Positions 11,987 to 22,641 are shown, counted from the stretch's first letter. The stretch is 64,000 nucleotides of DNA from Hydractinia symbiolongicarpus (GCF_029227915.1 NC_079880.1:32793501-32857500); one strand, 5' to 3'. The notes: a model not told the origin generated them from the sequence alone. Made by a program: numbers and translations.

Positions 11987-12180
11987 ATTAATCCGATAGC
12001 ATCCAGAACCCGATAATTCTTGGACATGCGCACACGCTATTAGTAATACTGCAGACATCAACAAAATTCAGAGCATGCGCAATTCAGTATGGGGTATCCC
12101 CCATATTCAAAGGGTTGTCTATGAAATGCCGGTTGGGACCTGTGAGAAGATCCTGCCATAGTTAAAGCTTGGAAGAGAAA

Positions 12181-12567
12181 ATGAGCTCTTCCGAAGAATT
12201 TTCAGACAGCGAGAAGGTCGGAGCGTGTGACAAACTTACGGTAAAGGAGTTAACAAAGCTTTGTCGGATTTGTGCAATGGGATACATAAATCACATGCGG
12301 AAAGCTAAAATGATTGAAATGTTGAATCGTTACCATAACCCTTACCGCACAACCCTTTTGGTGCACCCGGTAGCGAGAGAAAGAGCATTAAAAGCTGCCG
12401 CCAGATGGAGAATTAATAATCCTGAAAAGGCTGCACCAAAGATGTATCACATTGACAACAATGGTAAGCGGATACAAGTGGATCCCAAGGATGTTCTTAA
12501 CGTTATAAAGAAATGGAAAGAGAACAATAAAATGAGTGATGCGCAAATCAGGAAATTACATGTTTGA
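12181..12567 (+). CDS. SAP-domain protein of a Polinton (copy 2)
   Basis: The protein differs from copy 1 by two conservative changes (a Lys/Arg and a Met/Val). I chose the ATG at 12181, which matches the start of copy 1, over in-frame upstream codons. SAP fold at residues about 18-50. Because both copies are open, the duplication is recent or the gene is under some constraint. Confidence 0.75.
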   Translation: MSSSEEFSDSEKVGACDKLTVKELTKLCRICAMGYINHMRKAKMIEMLNRYHNPYRTTLLVHPVARERALKAAARWRINNPEKAAPKMYHIDNNGKRIQVDPKDVLNVIKKWKENNKMSDAQIRKLHV

Positions 12568-12592
12568 GTAGGGGAAAGTCCCATACCCAAAC
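12562..12592 (+). terminator. Hairpin over the SAP stop codon (copy 2)
   Basis: Same structure as at 9858-9888, but the right arm carries one T-to-C change that breaks one base pair. Confidence 0.5.
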
Positions 12593-12635
12593 AAGACCGC
12601 CTTTTTTGATTGAGCCGTACCTATAATAAAACAGT

Positions 12636-13605
12636 ATGAGCTGGCTTAGGAATGCTATCAGCAAAATATATGACACCATATCAGCACCAGTAGCAGCAAC
12701 CCGCGACGCCCTTACCGATCAATTGAAGAGTGTGAGGGATACCGTTACTTTTTATTATAACAAGTCGAAAGAACAAACTTCATCAACAACAACGCTTCAC
12801 GATGTTGTGGAACAAGAAGCACAAGAGGATTACCGTGGAGTTGAGGACATGAAGCACCTGTTCCCGCAAGAGAGAAACCAACCAGAGGTGTCGAAGATAT
12901 TCAGCACATATTCGATGAACATGACACGCAAATGCTAGAAGACGGAAATCGTGAAGACATGGCGATTCAACCCCTGACAGATGCAATCATGCAAAAAATC
13001 ACGTCTCATATCGATAGGTAGTCTACAGTTTCAACTGTGATACTCACAAAGGTAGTGGTGACGTGTCTGATTACCACAAGTCCAAGAGCGCCAAGTCATT
13101 ATCGAGCATTGCAGAAATCGAAGCCTTCATAGAGCAACGCGAGATGAAACGTTTGGATCTGGAAGATGCAGAGTTTTGGACCAAGGCCTATCTACCACCC
13201 GACAGAATCATCGAGACCCCTGGATAGTACGAAGACAAAATTGTTTTCAAGCACGTGTAGATCAAGCTAATCTCTACGAGGGAGCCTTTACTTGGATGTG
13301 GGCCTCTTCCGGACTGGTTGCGCGGCAAAAGGTGAATCTACGGCTTTGACAAGGAAGATGAAAGAACCGACAGCCTGTGCTTTTGGAGATGCCTAACTGT
13401 GCACTACAGAGGAGAGCGCAAGCAGCGTGAAAAGTGCACCACACAAGAATCCCTCGCCCTGGCTCGTGAGTACTACAAGGACCCCAAGCTAAAGCGTGAA
13501 GATGTGCGCCCTACGAAGCTGGTGGACTTCAATTGTATCGCCAAGCACTTCAAGATCAACATCAGAGTCTTTGAGCCCAAGAATGTTATAAAGTTCCCAA
13601 CTTGA
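12636..13605 (+). pseudogene. Polinton DNA polymerase, N-terminal part only (copy 2)
   Basis: Same content as copy 1 (MSWLRNAISKIYD start, then the pre-exonuclease domain ending INIRVFEPK), with the same frame changes and its own small deletions near 12951 and 13017. Coding similarity stops near 13600; no exonuclease or polymerase core follows. Confidence 0.65.
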
Positions 13606-14570
13606 CCTCGTAAGTGGGAAGGGAAGTATCTGTAGAATTATATATAGGTATGTACTTTTGCTGATTTCGCTAAACATTTTTTGCCCTTGAACTTTGGTCT
13701 AAAATTGGACGATTGTGGATTGTCGCTAGAACAAGCTATGTAATGGGACATTCCTAATCAGAGTAGAATTATATCACTTATATACTGTGTCATAAGTTTA
13801 AGCTAGGTGGCCTATCTCATTGAAAATCTGTCCAAAAGAATTTTTCTATGCTAGCTATGTAGATAATTTTATTATAGCCTAATTAGCTAATTTTATGCCA
13901 GCTAAGTAGTTAAATTTATGCTAGCTCTGTAGCCAGTTTTATGCTAGCTGTAAATGTTATATGTTTGTTCTATTGCTTCATTTTATGCCAGCCAGCTCAG
14001 TCAGTAGTTTTATGCTAGCTAGCCTTAAGTGTGAGTGAGAATAAGAAAGAGTTCATTACATGTAAAGGAATAGTGATATACTAGCTAGCTAAAAACATAC
14101 CCTTTCTTCGTTTTCTTGAACAAGCCCTTCCGTCAGTTGCGATATAGCTTAGATTAACGAAAGTTTGAGTTTGAGGCGCTATGTGTCCGAGAAAAAAGTC
14201 ATGTGATATTAGTGAAATTAATATGTGTATCACGTGGCTAAAAATTGTAGGCAAACTTTATCTCAACTGGAAACAGCACTATTTACGCTTAGTTAAAAAA
14301 CAACAAAAACTCCATCGCCGTGCTAAAAACATATTGTCTCGCTTACTAAAAAATGTAATTAAGAATGACCATATTAAATCGCTGGGAAACTGACTCAAAA
14401 ACGGCCGAATTTTGGATATTTTTGATGTATAGGGGGACGAGGCGCGGAAATCGTATAGAAATCCTATATACTCTCCACCGTACTTCCTTTTTCTTTTATA
14501 TTTGGCTTATTTAATGAGGAAATGGGCTCCGCTACGCTCCGGGCGCTGACGCGCCCTCCGCTTCTCTCCG
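13606..14570. other. Non-coding spacer with GCTAGC-rich repeats
   Basis: No supported gene. An open frame at 14181-14393 has no recognisable domain. Near 14520-14570 there is a GC-richer inverted-looking stretch (CTCCGGGCGCTGACGCGCC) next to the truncated gypsy fragment. Confidence 0.5.
13851..14028. repeat. Degenerate TTTTATGCTAGCT repeats
   Basis: About six loosely spaced variants of TTTTATGCYAGCT with TAGCTATGTAG-like tails. Probably a decayed minisatellite or MITE cluster. Confidence 0.55.
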
Positions 14571-14574
14571 CAAA

Positions 14575-14682
14575 AATACATTTTTGTAAGTTTAAAGTTA
14601 AACCCTTAGCTGTTAATCTATCTAGAACGGCTTTTAAATTGCTGTCCTGTTCTTCAATGTTTGTTCTGAAAACGATGATGTA
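14575..14682 (-). pseudogene. Gypsy-1 retrotransposon, reverse transcriptase fragment (downstream piece)
   Basis: Minus-strand coding reads IIVF then LKAVLDRLTAKGLTLNLQKC, the reverse transcriptase stretch that follows the catalytic DD box in Ty3/gypsy elements. It is the continuation of the fragment at 32360-32881; Polinton 1 lies between. The gypsy sequence ends abruptly near 14575, so RNase H and integrase are missing here. Confidence 0.8.
14677..14682. repeat. Target site duplication of Polinton 1, left
   Basis: GATGTA here and GATGTC at 32360-32365 flank the terminal repeats. A 6-bp duplication is standard for Polintons. The duplicated bases encode part of the gypsy DDII motif. Confidence 0.75.
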
Positions 14683-14683
14683 G

Positions 14684-14991
14684 AGAGATAGGAAAATGTC
14701 GATGTTAGTGCAATTCATCCCTCATGATCTTAGCGCAAATGCCCGTTAAAATTCATCCCGGGACAATCGACCTTCGAAGCCCTTCAAATCTCCGTCTCAT
14801 GTTAGGACAATTAATGTAGTCATCCAAATTCGGATTTTTTTTACCACTGCAAAAGAAATTTCAAATTAACGCTAATTTGAAAAGTAATGTGATACCGTGT
14901 TGTCCTATCTCCCCTCACCCCTCCCCATATCCCCCTGAGCCCTATGTTCCTTCATATCGTGTTATATTATTCCTCTAGGTGTTTATAATGG
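14684..14991. repeat. Polinton 1 left terminal inverted repeat
   Basis: Reverse complement of 32036-32359 with scattered differences, from AGAGATAGG through to GTGTTTATAATGG. It therefore carries a copy of the last codons of the polymerase gene. Confidence 0.9.
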
Positions 14992-15063
14992 AATAAAAAT
15001 TTAGAAAAACCTTAAAGAGAGTAATCGTAGTAACCTATAATAGTAAAGTTTGAATGAAAAAAG

Positions 15064-15899
15064 ATGGATCGCAAAACAGAGAAGCCAGAGTGTCCAATCT
15101 GTTTGGATGCAATTGACCCCCTGGACAACGTAGATCTTGAGTGTGGTCACGACTTGCACATCAATTGTGTCAGAGAGCTACACAAACCTGTCTGCCCACT
15201 GTGTCGAGCCGAGCTGAAAAGTAATACGCTCGAGCCGGAGGACATTTTCAAAATGAGGATCAGGCACGACGAAGATCTCAGGGCCTTCTGAATCGAAGAT
15301 CTCGGGACCTTCGTCACCGAAGATCCCGAAGCCATTGACGCCGAAGATCCCGAAGCCATTGACGAGGAAGATCTCGGGTTTCCATTGCTCCCCGAAGCCC
15401 TTGCCGCAGCAGGACTCTGTGAGGCTTGTTGGCTGCACGTCGAAGAGTGCCTTTGTGGGATCGAAGAAGAAGAAGGTTATAGGTTGATAGTAGATATACC
15501 CATCATAAATACGCGAGGAAGAAATGATATCAGATCATATCAAATTGTTGAGAAGGATGAACTCGGTATACAAACAAGATTATCAAAAAAATTAATATCG
15601 AGAGAACTTAGGTTACATCACGACATACGGTGTGATGCTTTTAGTATGGTTGAGGATTCTGATGACGCTGTGGGCGGGTGTGAACTGATCGTGAAGAATG
15701 GAGATTTATGTCAATTTTATACTGTATTTATGCCAATCACACGTCTAAAGAGCGAATATGTGGAGTCCTAATAGATCGACTCACACAAAATCCATTCCCA
15801 CCTCAGGAATGGATAATTCTCAAATACCCCCATACAGGCAGTTTTTGTTATATAATTAAACCATCTGACGTCATTCCTTATGAACTTGTTGCTATTTAA
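15064..15899 (+). pseudogene. RING-finger protein (TIR-proximal gene)
   Basis: The first 75 codons encode a compact RING-type zinc finger: CPIC, then CGHDLHINC, then CPLC, the pattern of RING ubiquitin ligases. A TGA at 15289-15291 interrupts the frame. It then continues in the same frame through an acidic tandem repeat (EDPEAIDAEDPEAIDEEDLG), a Cys-rich patch (CEACWLHVEECLC) and an unknown C-terminal domain. A further shift near 15720-15770 leads to a last stretch ending at 15899. I read it as one gene of about 275 residues with one stop and one frameshift. It could modify host proteins by ubiquitination; this is inferred from the RING alone. Confidence 0.7.
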
Positions 15900-15930
15900 T
15901 TCCAATCTAATCTACTCCAAACTGCTTTCA

Positions 15931-16797
15931 TTATCGAAACATATACCATATGCCGAAAGCCGTCGATATCGTTAAAATCAAAGCAATTTTTTCTTCTTCG
16001 TGAGATGAGAGTGAATTTGTTTGACTCACTTTTGGGTGTTCTATGTGGTGAACTTCTTTTTGTGAACTTTTATTTTTTGTTTGTGTTGGGGAGCTAGTCA
16101 CCTTGTTTGAAATATGATGCTCCTGCATAACATTAATCATTTTATTTCTTCCAAGGCTCAAGTTCTCATTAGATATGAGTATTTTATTATTGTAACCAGA
16201 CACCCCCGATTTAATTTTTAGATTCATGTCACTAGGTAACATATAAATACCTTGTCCAACTGAATAATCAACTTTGCTTAAAGCGTAATTTAAGGTATCC
16301 TGATAACGTTTAATGTCCTCTTGAATATCAACTCTACGGTTAACAATGTCTTCAAAGTTGTTCATAAAAACTCTTTGAGCTGTCAATGCGCTTGAATTAT
16401 TACCTAAGATAGAAGAACGAGCTGAGGCTTGATAGGCATATGCTCTAACACTGTCTGAAATTTTTACAAGACCTATTTTTGTAAAGCCGTTAGATTTTTC
16501 CACAATCCATCGTGTCACAGAGTCGTCTGTAAAATAACTTAGACCTGGTGTTGGATAGTTTTTACGTCTTTTTTGATACGAGCTGAAAAAATATTGACCT
16601 CTGTATTTTATAGGATTAGAATCGACACCATATTCACTACAGATTTTTAAAAACTCTTCGTTTAAATAAGGATTGTCATACTGATTAAAACTATCTTCAA
16701 AAGGTAGAGGTGTCTGAAAGCGCTTAATGATTCGTCTAATGCGATAATAGACATGAAAACGATATACTGATCTAATCATAGGGCGACCTTCTTTCAA
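15931..16797 (-). CDS. Conserved Polinton protein A (possible minor virion protein)
   Basis: A 288-residue open frame. The N-terminus is basic (YRFHVYYRIRRIIKRF), the middle has no domain I know, and the C-terminus ends in one hydrophobic helix (IALILTISTAFGIWYMF), suggesting a tail-anchored membrane protein. A homologue with the same ends lies at 41998-42864 in Polinton 2. The stop side faces the RING gene; the start overlaps the next gene by 4 bp, implying coupled expression. Position between the RING gene and the capsid genes suggests a structural role; this is inference. Confidence 0.7.
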   Translation of the reverse strand: MKEGRPMIRSVYRFHVYYRIRRIIKRFQTPLPFEDSFNQYDNPYLNEEFLKICSEYGVDSNPIKYRGQYFFSSYQKRRKNYPTPGLSYFTDDSVTRWIVEKSNGFTKIGLVKISDSVRAYAYQASARSSILGNNSSALTAQRVFMNNFEDIVNRRVDIQEDIKRYQDTLNYALSKVDYSVGQGIYMLPSDMNLKIKSGVSGYNNKILISNENLSLGRNKMINVMQEHHISNKVTSSPTQTKNKSSQKEVHHIEHPKVSQTNSLSSHEEEKIALILTISTAFGIWYMFR

Positions 16798-17045
16798 GTG
16801 TTCAGAAGTGACTCCACAAGCACTTGAAGCACACCAAGTGGTTGTTTCTGCAAAATTTTCATACGTTGTTCGTTTTGAACCATTAAGTAATTAGTAAAAA
16901 TATTGGGAAGGCTTGTGGGAAAGGAACCATCCCCAGAGACAACAACCGTTTGTTTGTATAAATCTTTCCCATCCAATATTTGAAGGTCTTGTCCACCATT
17001 CGGTTTATAGTTCGCATTGGGATTGTATTTAAAAATGTTCTCCAT
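16794..17045 (-). CDS. Conserved Polinton protein B
   Basis: An 83-residue open frame sharing the pattern YNPNAxYxPxxGxxLxxLxGxD and an SLPNIFxNY segment with the gene at 42943-43134 of Polinton 2. It overlaps gene A by 4 bp on the same strand and is divergent from the minor capsid gene, with a short shared promoter region (17046-17083) containing TTATATAA. Function unknown. Confidence 0.65.
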   Translation of the reverse strand: MENIFKYNPNANYKPNGGQDLQILDGKDLYKQTVVVSGDGSFPTSLPNIFTNYLMVQNEQRMKILQKQPLGVLQVLVESLLNT

Positions 17046-17083
17046 TCTTTTTACCTTATATAATGCTAACCTCTAATATAATA

Positions 17084-17626
17084 ATGTATATTACAATAAA
17101 TGACGTAAATAGTGAAGGGACCATGTATCTATCTTACCCCATTCAAAATATGGATGGTTCTAAAGAAATTGCGGTAATCGAGATGTTTGCAGACAATGTT
17201 ACCTATCAAATAACCACACCATTGAAACTAACTCCTTCCATCGGTAAGGGGAAAGCGGAGAAACTAATACCTAGACGGGAATACGCGGTTAGGGAATTGA
17301 ATGCCCTTTTGGCGGGTAATGTCACCCCATTAATCAAAGACCCTCGGGTAATCAAAACAAATAGGCTAGCCAACATAACGAAACTCCATTTCCATCTGAA
17401 TGAATTGGACAATACAAACAATCTTAAAAATGGTGGACCTAGTGACGACCTGCTCACATATCATGTATCCAGGTATGACGATGTCATACGTTTTGAACCC
17501 AAAAACCTACAATATAAAAAACTCAAGAATGGTATATTTCAATCACTTACGTTGAAAATCACTGATCAAAATGGTGATCCGATAAAGGATGGTCCGGTAC
17601 TGGCCATTGTTTTTAACATTCGATAA
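17084..17626 (+). CDS. Minor capsid (penton-like, single jelly-roll) protein candidate
   Basis: About 180 residues, immediately upstream of the major capsid gene, the usual place for the Polinton penton. The C-terminus alternates strand-like segments (SLTLKITDQNGDPIKDGPVL and AIVFNIR) as single jelly-roll pentons do. I prefer the ATG at 17084 (MYITINDV) to the in-frame ATG at 17063. A counterpart with a similar last strand pair is at 43152-43851. Assignment rests on position and strand pattern, not on a diagnostic motif. Confidence 0.6.
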   Translation: MYITINDVNSEGTMYLSYPIQNMDGSKEIAVIEMFADNVTYQITTPLKLTPSIGKGKAEKLIPRREYAVRELNALLAGNVTPLIKDPRVIKTNRLANITKLHFHLNELDNTNNLKNGGPSDDLLTYHVSRYDDVIRFEPKNLQYKKLKNGIFQSLTLKITDQNGDPIKDGPVLAIVFNIR

Positions 17627-18626
17627 CTGAGATAAAAGTAAAATAAAATAAAAGTAATGACAAACTAAACATTAAAACATGGAATACGGAAAAAGGTTAA
17701 ATCCTGAACATTCACTTAGAACTGCTCGTGGTGTAAAAGGCTCACGTCAAAAAGTAATTGTCACACACAATCCAAGCGAGATTGATCAAAACCAGTTATT
17801 GTTGGTTAGGTTTCCTAATTTGGGTAGTGATGACGTTATTATTCCTGGGACGTCGAAACTAAGTTTTGATATTGAACTCGAGTCAAAATCTAACACAAAA
17901 AGAACATTGGTCTCTAATATTGGAAGAGCGATTGTTAAAAAGTTGGCTGTTAAGTTTGAGGGTAGCGAGATTTTGAGCATTGATGACTTTGACCTTTTTG
18001 GGTGCTACAGAGATTTATGGCTAACCAAGTCTGAAAAAAGAAATGCAATAAGACAAGGTATCATCTTTGATGAGGGGTGTACAGAAAACTGTATGAAATT
18101 GAGGATCAACGCTTCAGATAAAGACACATCTGATGTCTCAGACAAAGCCATTGCTGATGCATACAAAAACAAGTTTATCATTCCGCTCGATTTTGAAATG
18201 TTAGATAGCACTATCCCATATTATCAAGCTGGATTAGGTAATAGGCTCTGCTACGAAATCACATTTAACGACTATAACCGAGTTATTTATTCTAATCCTC
18301 CAACATCTGCCGCAGGTCAAAAGGTAGCCCCAGACGGTAAATATAAAATTTCCAACATATCTCTTGAATATGAGATTGTGACACAACCCAACTTGGCCAG
18401 ATTCATTTCATATGAATACCAAAACATGGCTTTACTATACGATAGAATTTTGAGACATAGACAAATTAGAGTAAACAAGTCGGACACTACTTGGAATTGG
18501 TCCTTCAATACCCCTTGTAAATCTTTGAAGGGTATATTGGTTTTGTTTGAAGACGAACAAGCCTACAAACGAAATACCGGTAAATTCTACAATCCGAAAA
18601 TTAAAAAGGTATCTGTCATTGTTGAA

Positions 18627-18631
18627 GGTAA
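18627..18631. repeat. GGTAA target duplication of the CR1/Rex-like insertion, left
   Basis: GGTAA occurs here and at 21277-21281, at the points where the capsid coding sequence stops and resumes. Confidence 0.7.
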
Positions 18632-21276
18632 TATTATTATTATTATTAACAATTTCTTTTACATTGACGTGTAAAAAAAAATAAAAAATTCTAGCTTCTC
18701 GAGAAAAGTCGCTAATTAAAGTCAATGAAGAAGGCAATTAATTTAGTTAATTTGACTTCTTTGCTTTGCATACCATCATCCTGAAATAAAGGATGGTTAG
18801 ACTATAGCTTTTATTTTTGAGATCCTATATACTGCAAGGAAGTGGTATGCCAGAAAATTCGGGAAAAAAAACAACAAAAACAAACCGCAAAATGCTATAA
18901 ATACTAAATAAAAGTCTGCCTGTCAAATAAAACCTAATCCATTAATATACAGTTTGCACAACCTACAAGGGCAACTTTCTGGATTCCATTTCTTAATTTT
19001 TGACTTAAACTCTTGCAACGTTTCAGATGTTTTTATATTTGATGGTATCATCTGCCACAATTTTGGCGCTAAATTTGAGATAGTTTCAGTGCCATAAGTA
19101 GACGTTTTTGCTGTGCGATAGCAAAGTTCTCTTTCATTTCTCAAATTATAAGTGCTACTACGGAACAGAAAAATATCACTTATTATATCCGGTGAGAGTT
19201 TGTTTTTAGCTTTATATATTTCTATAGCTAGTGTTTCAAGATTTTTTTCGTGTATCGTTTTTGATTTATCTCTATGTAACAGTTCCTTAAATGTTGATGT
19301 ATGGTCACAATAGATTATTCGAAGTGCTCTTACATGCAGATTATTAATTCTGTTATTCAGTGTTCTATTGTGGAACATCCATATCAAAGGACAGTAACTG
19401 AATTGAGAGGTAACAAAAGCCTTCATAATAACTCTTCTTTTTTGAGTATCCATGTAAGGTGCAACACGCGCTAACGCATGTAGTTTTTGGCTGGTTTTTT
19501 GACATAAGTCCGTTACATGCAAATCAAATTTTAATTTCCGATCAATTTTTATCCCTAACAGTTTCTGTTGGTCACTGTTTTCAATGTACGTGTCTCCAAC
19601 GACAGCTTTTGTATCAAGTGGTAAGCTAGAAAGAAGATGGCTCTTTGCTTCATTGGCTTTCATACCGTTTTCAGCAAACCATATAAACATTCTTTTTGCT
19701 GTTTTTCCAAGGTCTTCTACAACTTGATTTTTATCAGACCCATACGTATATGGGGTGTTGTCATCTGCGTAGCTAGCTATATCAGTTTCAATCGTTATCA
19801 GAAATAAATCTATCAGGAAAACGTTGAAGAGTAGTGGGCCTAAAATAGACCCTTGTGGCACACCAAATAAGATGTCCAGTAACGTACTAAATGAGTTGTT
19901 TATTTTAACTCTTTGTTTCCGGCCAGTTAAATAGCTATGTATTAATCTCAAAGCATCCTTGTCAAACCCATAAGCGAGCAATTTAGCAATAAGTAAATCG
20001 TGATTTATACAGTCAAAAGCTTTAGACAAGTCTGTCAATAACGCTGCGTAAGATCATTTATTATCTAGGCTTTTTTTACATTTTTCGATCATTGCTATAA
20101 GGCATTGCTGCGTACTAAAACCTCTCCAAAAACCACACTGCTGCTTGTTAAAAATAGGTTGAAAAAAAGCTTCAATTTGTTCGTATAAGCATTTTTCGAA
20201 TATCTTAGAGATATTAGGCAGTATACTGACCGGGCGGTAGTTACACTTGTCCGTACGGTCCTCCTTTTTGAAAACTGGAATGACGTCTGCGTTCTTAAGG
20301 CTTTTTGGAAAATTGAATTACTCGATGTTATAATTTATGCTATTGCACAAAACATTTCCAAAAATGTTAGAATTTTCCTGTATTATTTTCGTTGGAATGT
20401 CAGACTGCTGTGTAGTTTTATTTTTATCCAAATCTTTAATTTTTTTTGTAACATCAGATAGGCTTACTCGTCTAAAAGAAAGCTTTTTACCAGACTCGCC
20501 ATAAAACTGTTTGATTTTGACAACACTTGGATGATTAGCAAATTTCGATAACGAGTTCTCAATAGATTTATCATTAAAAATATTATCATTTTGTGGATTT
20601 TCATTTAGCTTGATTCTAAGATTGGGAACAAGGTTGCACAAATAATCATTGTAAATCGATGCTATTTCAAGGTCATCAGTGATAGTTTTTCCATTTTCAA
20701 CTAATGTTATCAGCTCTTTGTTTTTGACTTTCTCAGTAAAGCAAGGTTTAACTGTGTTCCAGAATTTTTTATTATCTGTAACACTTTTAATCTCTAAGTT
20801 GTTATAGTAGGTTTCTTTACTTTTTTGTACTAGTTTGACACATTTATTTCTTTGCTTTTTAAAAGCAGTTTCATTTTCATCGCTTTTGTTTTTTAAGTAT
20901 TTATTTCTTAGTCTAGATTTAGTCATTATTGCCTTATTTAACTCTGTATTCATAAAAGGTGCTTGGTTGGTTCTCAAATATTTCGTTTTCTTTGGAGCAT
21001 GTATATTAAGAGTGTTCATGACTTTGTTCAAAGATGCTTCAAGATCAATACCTAAGAAATCGGTTTCATTTAACGATTTAAAAAGGTCCCCCCGGAAAGT
21101 TTCATGGTCAAATTTTTTGTAGTCCCTATATTGTTGTATGTTCGGTTTACCCTTCTTAAATTTAGTTTTCATAAAAGCCACAGTCATCTTGTGGAAGTCA
21201 TATAAGCCTGTTTCCACAACATTAGTGTGTTGAAAGCTTGATGATTTGTTAGTAAGGATCAAGTCGATGCAAGTTG
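18632..21276 (-). mobile_element. CR1/Rex-like non-LTR retrotransposon, 5'-truncated
   Basis: It lies on the minus strand inside the Polinton 1 capsid gene. The 3' end, at the left, is an (AAT)n tail (18632-18650), preceded by a small stem-loop near 18777-18796. The 5' end is cut inside the endonuclease domain, the usual result of incomplete target-primed reverse transcription. GGTAA is duplicated on both sides. Confidence 0.85.
18923..21262 (-). pseudogene. CR1/Rex-like ORF2: endonuclease tail and reverse transcriptase
   Basis: The frame opens in the last strand of an APE-type endonuclease (CIDLILTN), passes a linker, and enters a reverse transcriptase with CNYRPVSILPNISKIFEK, LTDLSKAFDCINHDLL, FGVPQGSILGPLLF and the catalytic ASYADD. 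A C-terminal CxxC region (ESCPCRLC) closes the protein. The pieces share one frame, but at least two stops interrupt it (near 20318 and 20040), so it is inactive. Confidence 0.88.
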
Positions 21277-21281
21277 GGTAA
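21277..21281. repeat. GGTAA target duplication of the CR1/Rex-like insertion, right
   Basis: Partner of 18627-18631; capsid coding resumes here. Confidence 0.7.
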
Positions 21282-21643
21282 GCCTAACCAACCTTTTGCT
21301 CAAGGGATGCAGCCGTTTGAACATTACAATGAAATTTGCAAGTATTTTGCTGAAGGAAAACCAAAAGATGACAATGCCAACGAAATCCAAAAACATTTGC
21401 AATTACACGATATAAAAGTCTTTACTTGACAGACAAATATTCTCTATGGTTAGATTTCAGAACCATAGATGAAAATGCTTTGCATGGGACCGGTCGACGT
21501 ATTGAAAATGCAAGTGAAGGAATCACTTTACAAATTGAAAGGACCGCTGAAACTGAAGGCTCCTTAAACGCTTATATATATTTAATCATGGACGCCCAAT
21601 TAAACATTCAAAACGGTGAATTTATGTCTATCTTGTATTAATA

Positions 21644-22264
21644 AAATGGCGAAACAAAGTAACACACTTTACATGAAAGAGCCTCATACGGGCATTATTC
21701 ATTGGTCCCACAGGTTGTGGAAAATCTAAACGTATTGTAAAATTATTAGAAAATGAATACTTTGATCACTTTGATTTCATCGTGATTATATGTCCAACAT
21801 TAAGATGGAATAAAACATACAGAGAACAAAAATGGTTTTGGACTGATAAATTCGTTATTTTAATTGAGCCGGAAGGTATGTTATATTAATGGATTAGGAA
21901 AATGGACTTTTTCTGTGCTGGATACAAAACATTATTCCTGATTGATGATATCATTGCTGATGAAAAATTAGACAAAAAGAGACAGCCTTTGCTAGAACTA
22001 GCAATCTCAGGTCGTCATCGAAATCATTCGATATGGTTACTCACACAATCATACACCGCTATACCGAAAAATTTACGACGGCAAGCTAAAATGTTATATA
22101 TGTGGTATCCAAAAGATAGACAAAATCTCGCAACTATTCATGAAGAGAATGATGTCATTGAATCACGATCAGAGATACAGACGGTTAAGGAAAGGCTAAA
22201 AGATGGTAAACAAACACATTTAGTCATGAGAATGGAACACCCAAGAACGTATGTGATTCGTTGA
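21644..22264 (+). pseudogene. A32-like genome packaging ATPase
   Basis: Powers DNA packaging into capsids in Polintons. Walker A reads FIGPTGCGKS; Walker B is in KTLFLIDDIIADEKLD; the following block LELAISGRHRNHSIWLLTQS and the C-terminal HLVMRMEHPRTYVIR are typical. The gene starts two bases after the capsid stop. One frameshift lies near 21695, just before the P-loop, and a stop near 21886 splits the middle, so it is a pseudogene. A hairpin follows the final stop. A partly deleted homologue is at 59698-60181. Confidence 0.85.
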
Positions 22265-22279
22265 GCAAGTTGACGTTTT

Positions 22280-22304
22280 TTTGTTACAATACTCTTGTAA
22301 CAAA
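22280..22304 (+). terminator. Hairpin after the packaging ATPase
   Basis: TTTGTTACAA (22280-22289) pairs perfectly with TTGTAACAAA (22295-22304) around a 5-base loop, 15 bases after the stop codon. Confidence 0.65.
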
Positions 22305-22366
22305 GCTATAAGAATACTATAGGCTCTTGCAAGACTGCTATAAGACTGCTATACAGCAAATTTCAA

Positions 22367-22586
22367 CAAGCTCATAAGAAGATAGCAAACTCTTATATAG
22401 CAAATTTCAACAAGCTCATAAGAAGATAGCAAACTCTTATATAGCAAATTTTAACAAGTTCATAAGAAGATAGCAAACTCTTATATAGCCAATTTTAACA
22501 AAACTATAAGAAGATAGCAAACTCTTATATAGCAAATTTTAACAAAACTATAAGAAGATAGCAAACTCTTATATAGCAAATTTTAA
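22367..22586. repeat. 44-bp tandem repeat, five copies
   Basis: The unit contains ATAAGAAGATAGCAAACTC and TTATATAGCAAATTT. Five copies with few changes lie between the packaging ATPase and the next gene; the first two and last two copies are most alike. Each unit has a TATATAG core, so a promoter or replication role is possible but unproven. Confidence 0.85.
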
Positions 22587-22641
22587 CAAATTACAGCACA
22601 GATACAAGAAGATATAAGAAAATTACAACAGATATAACAAA

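Larger units (their letters stand above)
11987..13576 (+). repeat. Polinton fragment, copy 2 of a tandem pair
   Basis: Near-identical to 9283-10880, with small deletions near 12951 and 13017 and scattered substitutions. This copy runs on past the point where copy 1 is broken, so the junction in copy 1 is the derived one. Confidence 0.9.
17679..21641 (+). pseudogene. Major capsid protein (double jelly-roll), split by a retrotransposon
   Basis: The first 318 codons (17679-18631) are open, then a CR1/Rex-like element intervenes (18632-21276), and the gene resumes at GKPNQPFAQG and ends at 21641. The protein aligns with the minus-strand gene at 39648-41021: shared blocks include VSNIGRAIVKKL versus VNNIGKTLVRDL, YQAGLxxRLxxxxxF, and the C-terminal LDFRT / LNIQNGEF region. 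This gene builds the icosahedral shell in Polintons. Past the insertion a frame change occurs near 21420. Broken by the insertion, so not functional here. Confidence 0.8.

Noticed and set aside
13851-14028. Regulatory array of GCTAGC sites
   Set aside because: Too irregular and without a neighbouring gene; called a degenerate repeat.
14181-14393. A 70-codon basic open frame
   Set aside because: No domain, neighbour or start signal supports it.
15385-15899. A candidate adenovirus-type maturation protease in Polinton 1
   Set aside because: The frame lacks His, Glu and Cys catalytic boxes; it continues the RING gene.
22367-22586. Evenly spaced repeats that might be a CRISPR array
   Set aside because: The repeats are contiguous with no unique spacers, and the DNA is eukaryotic.
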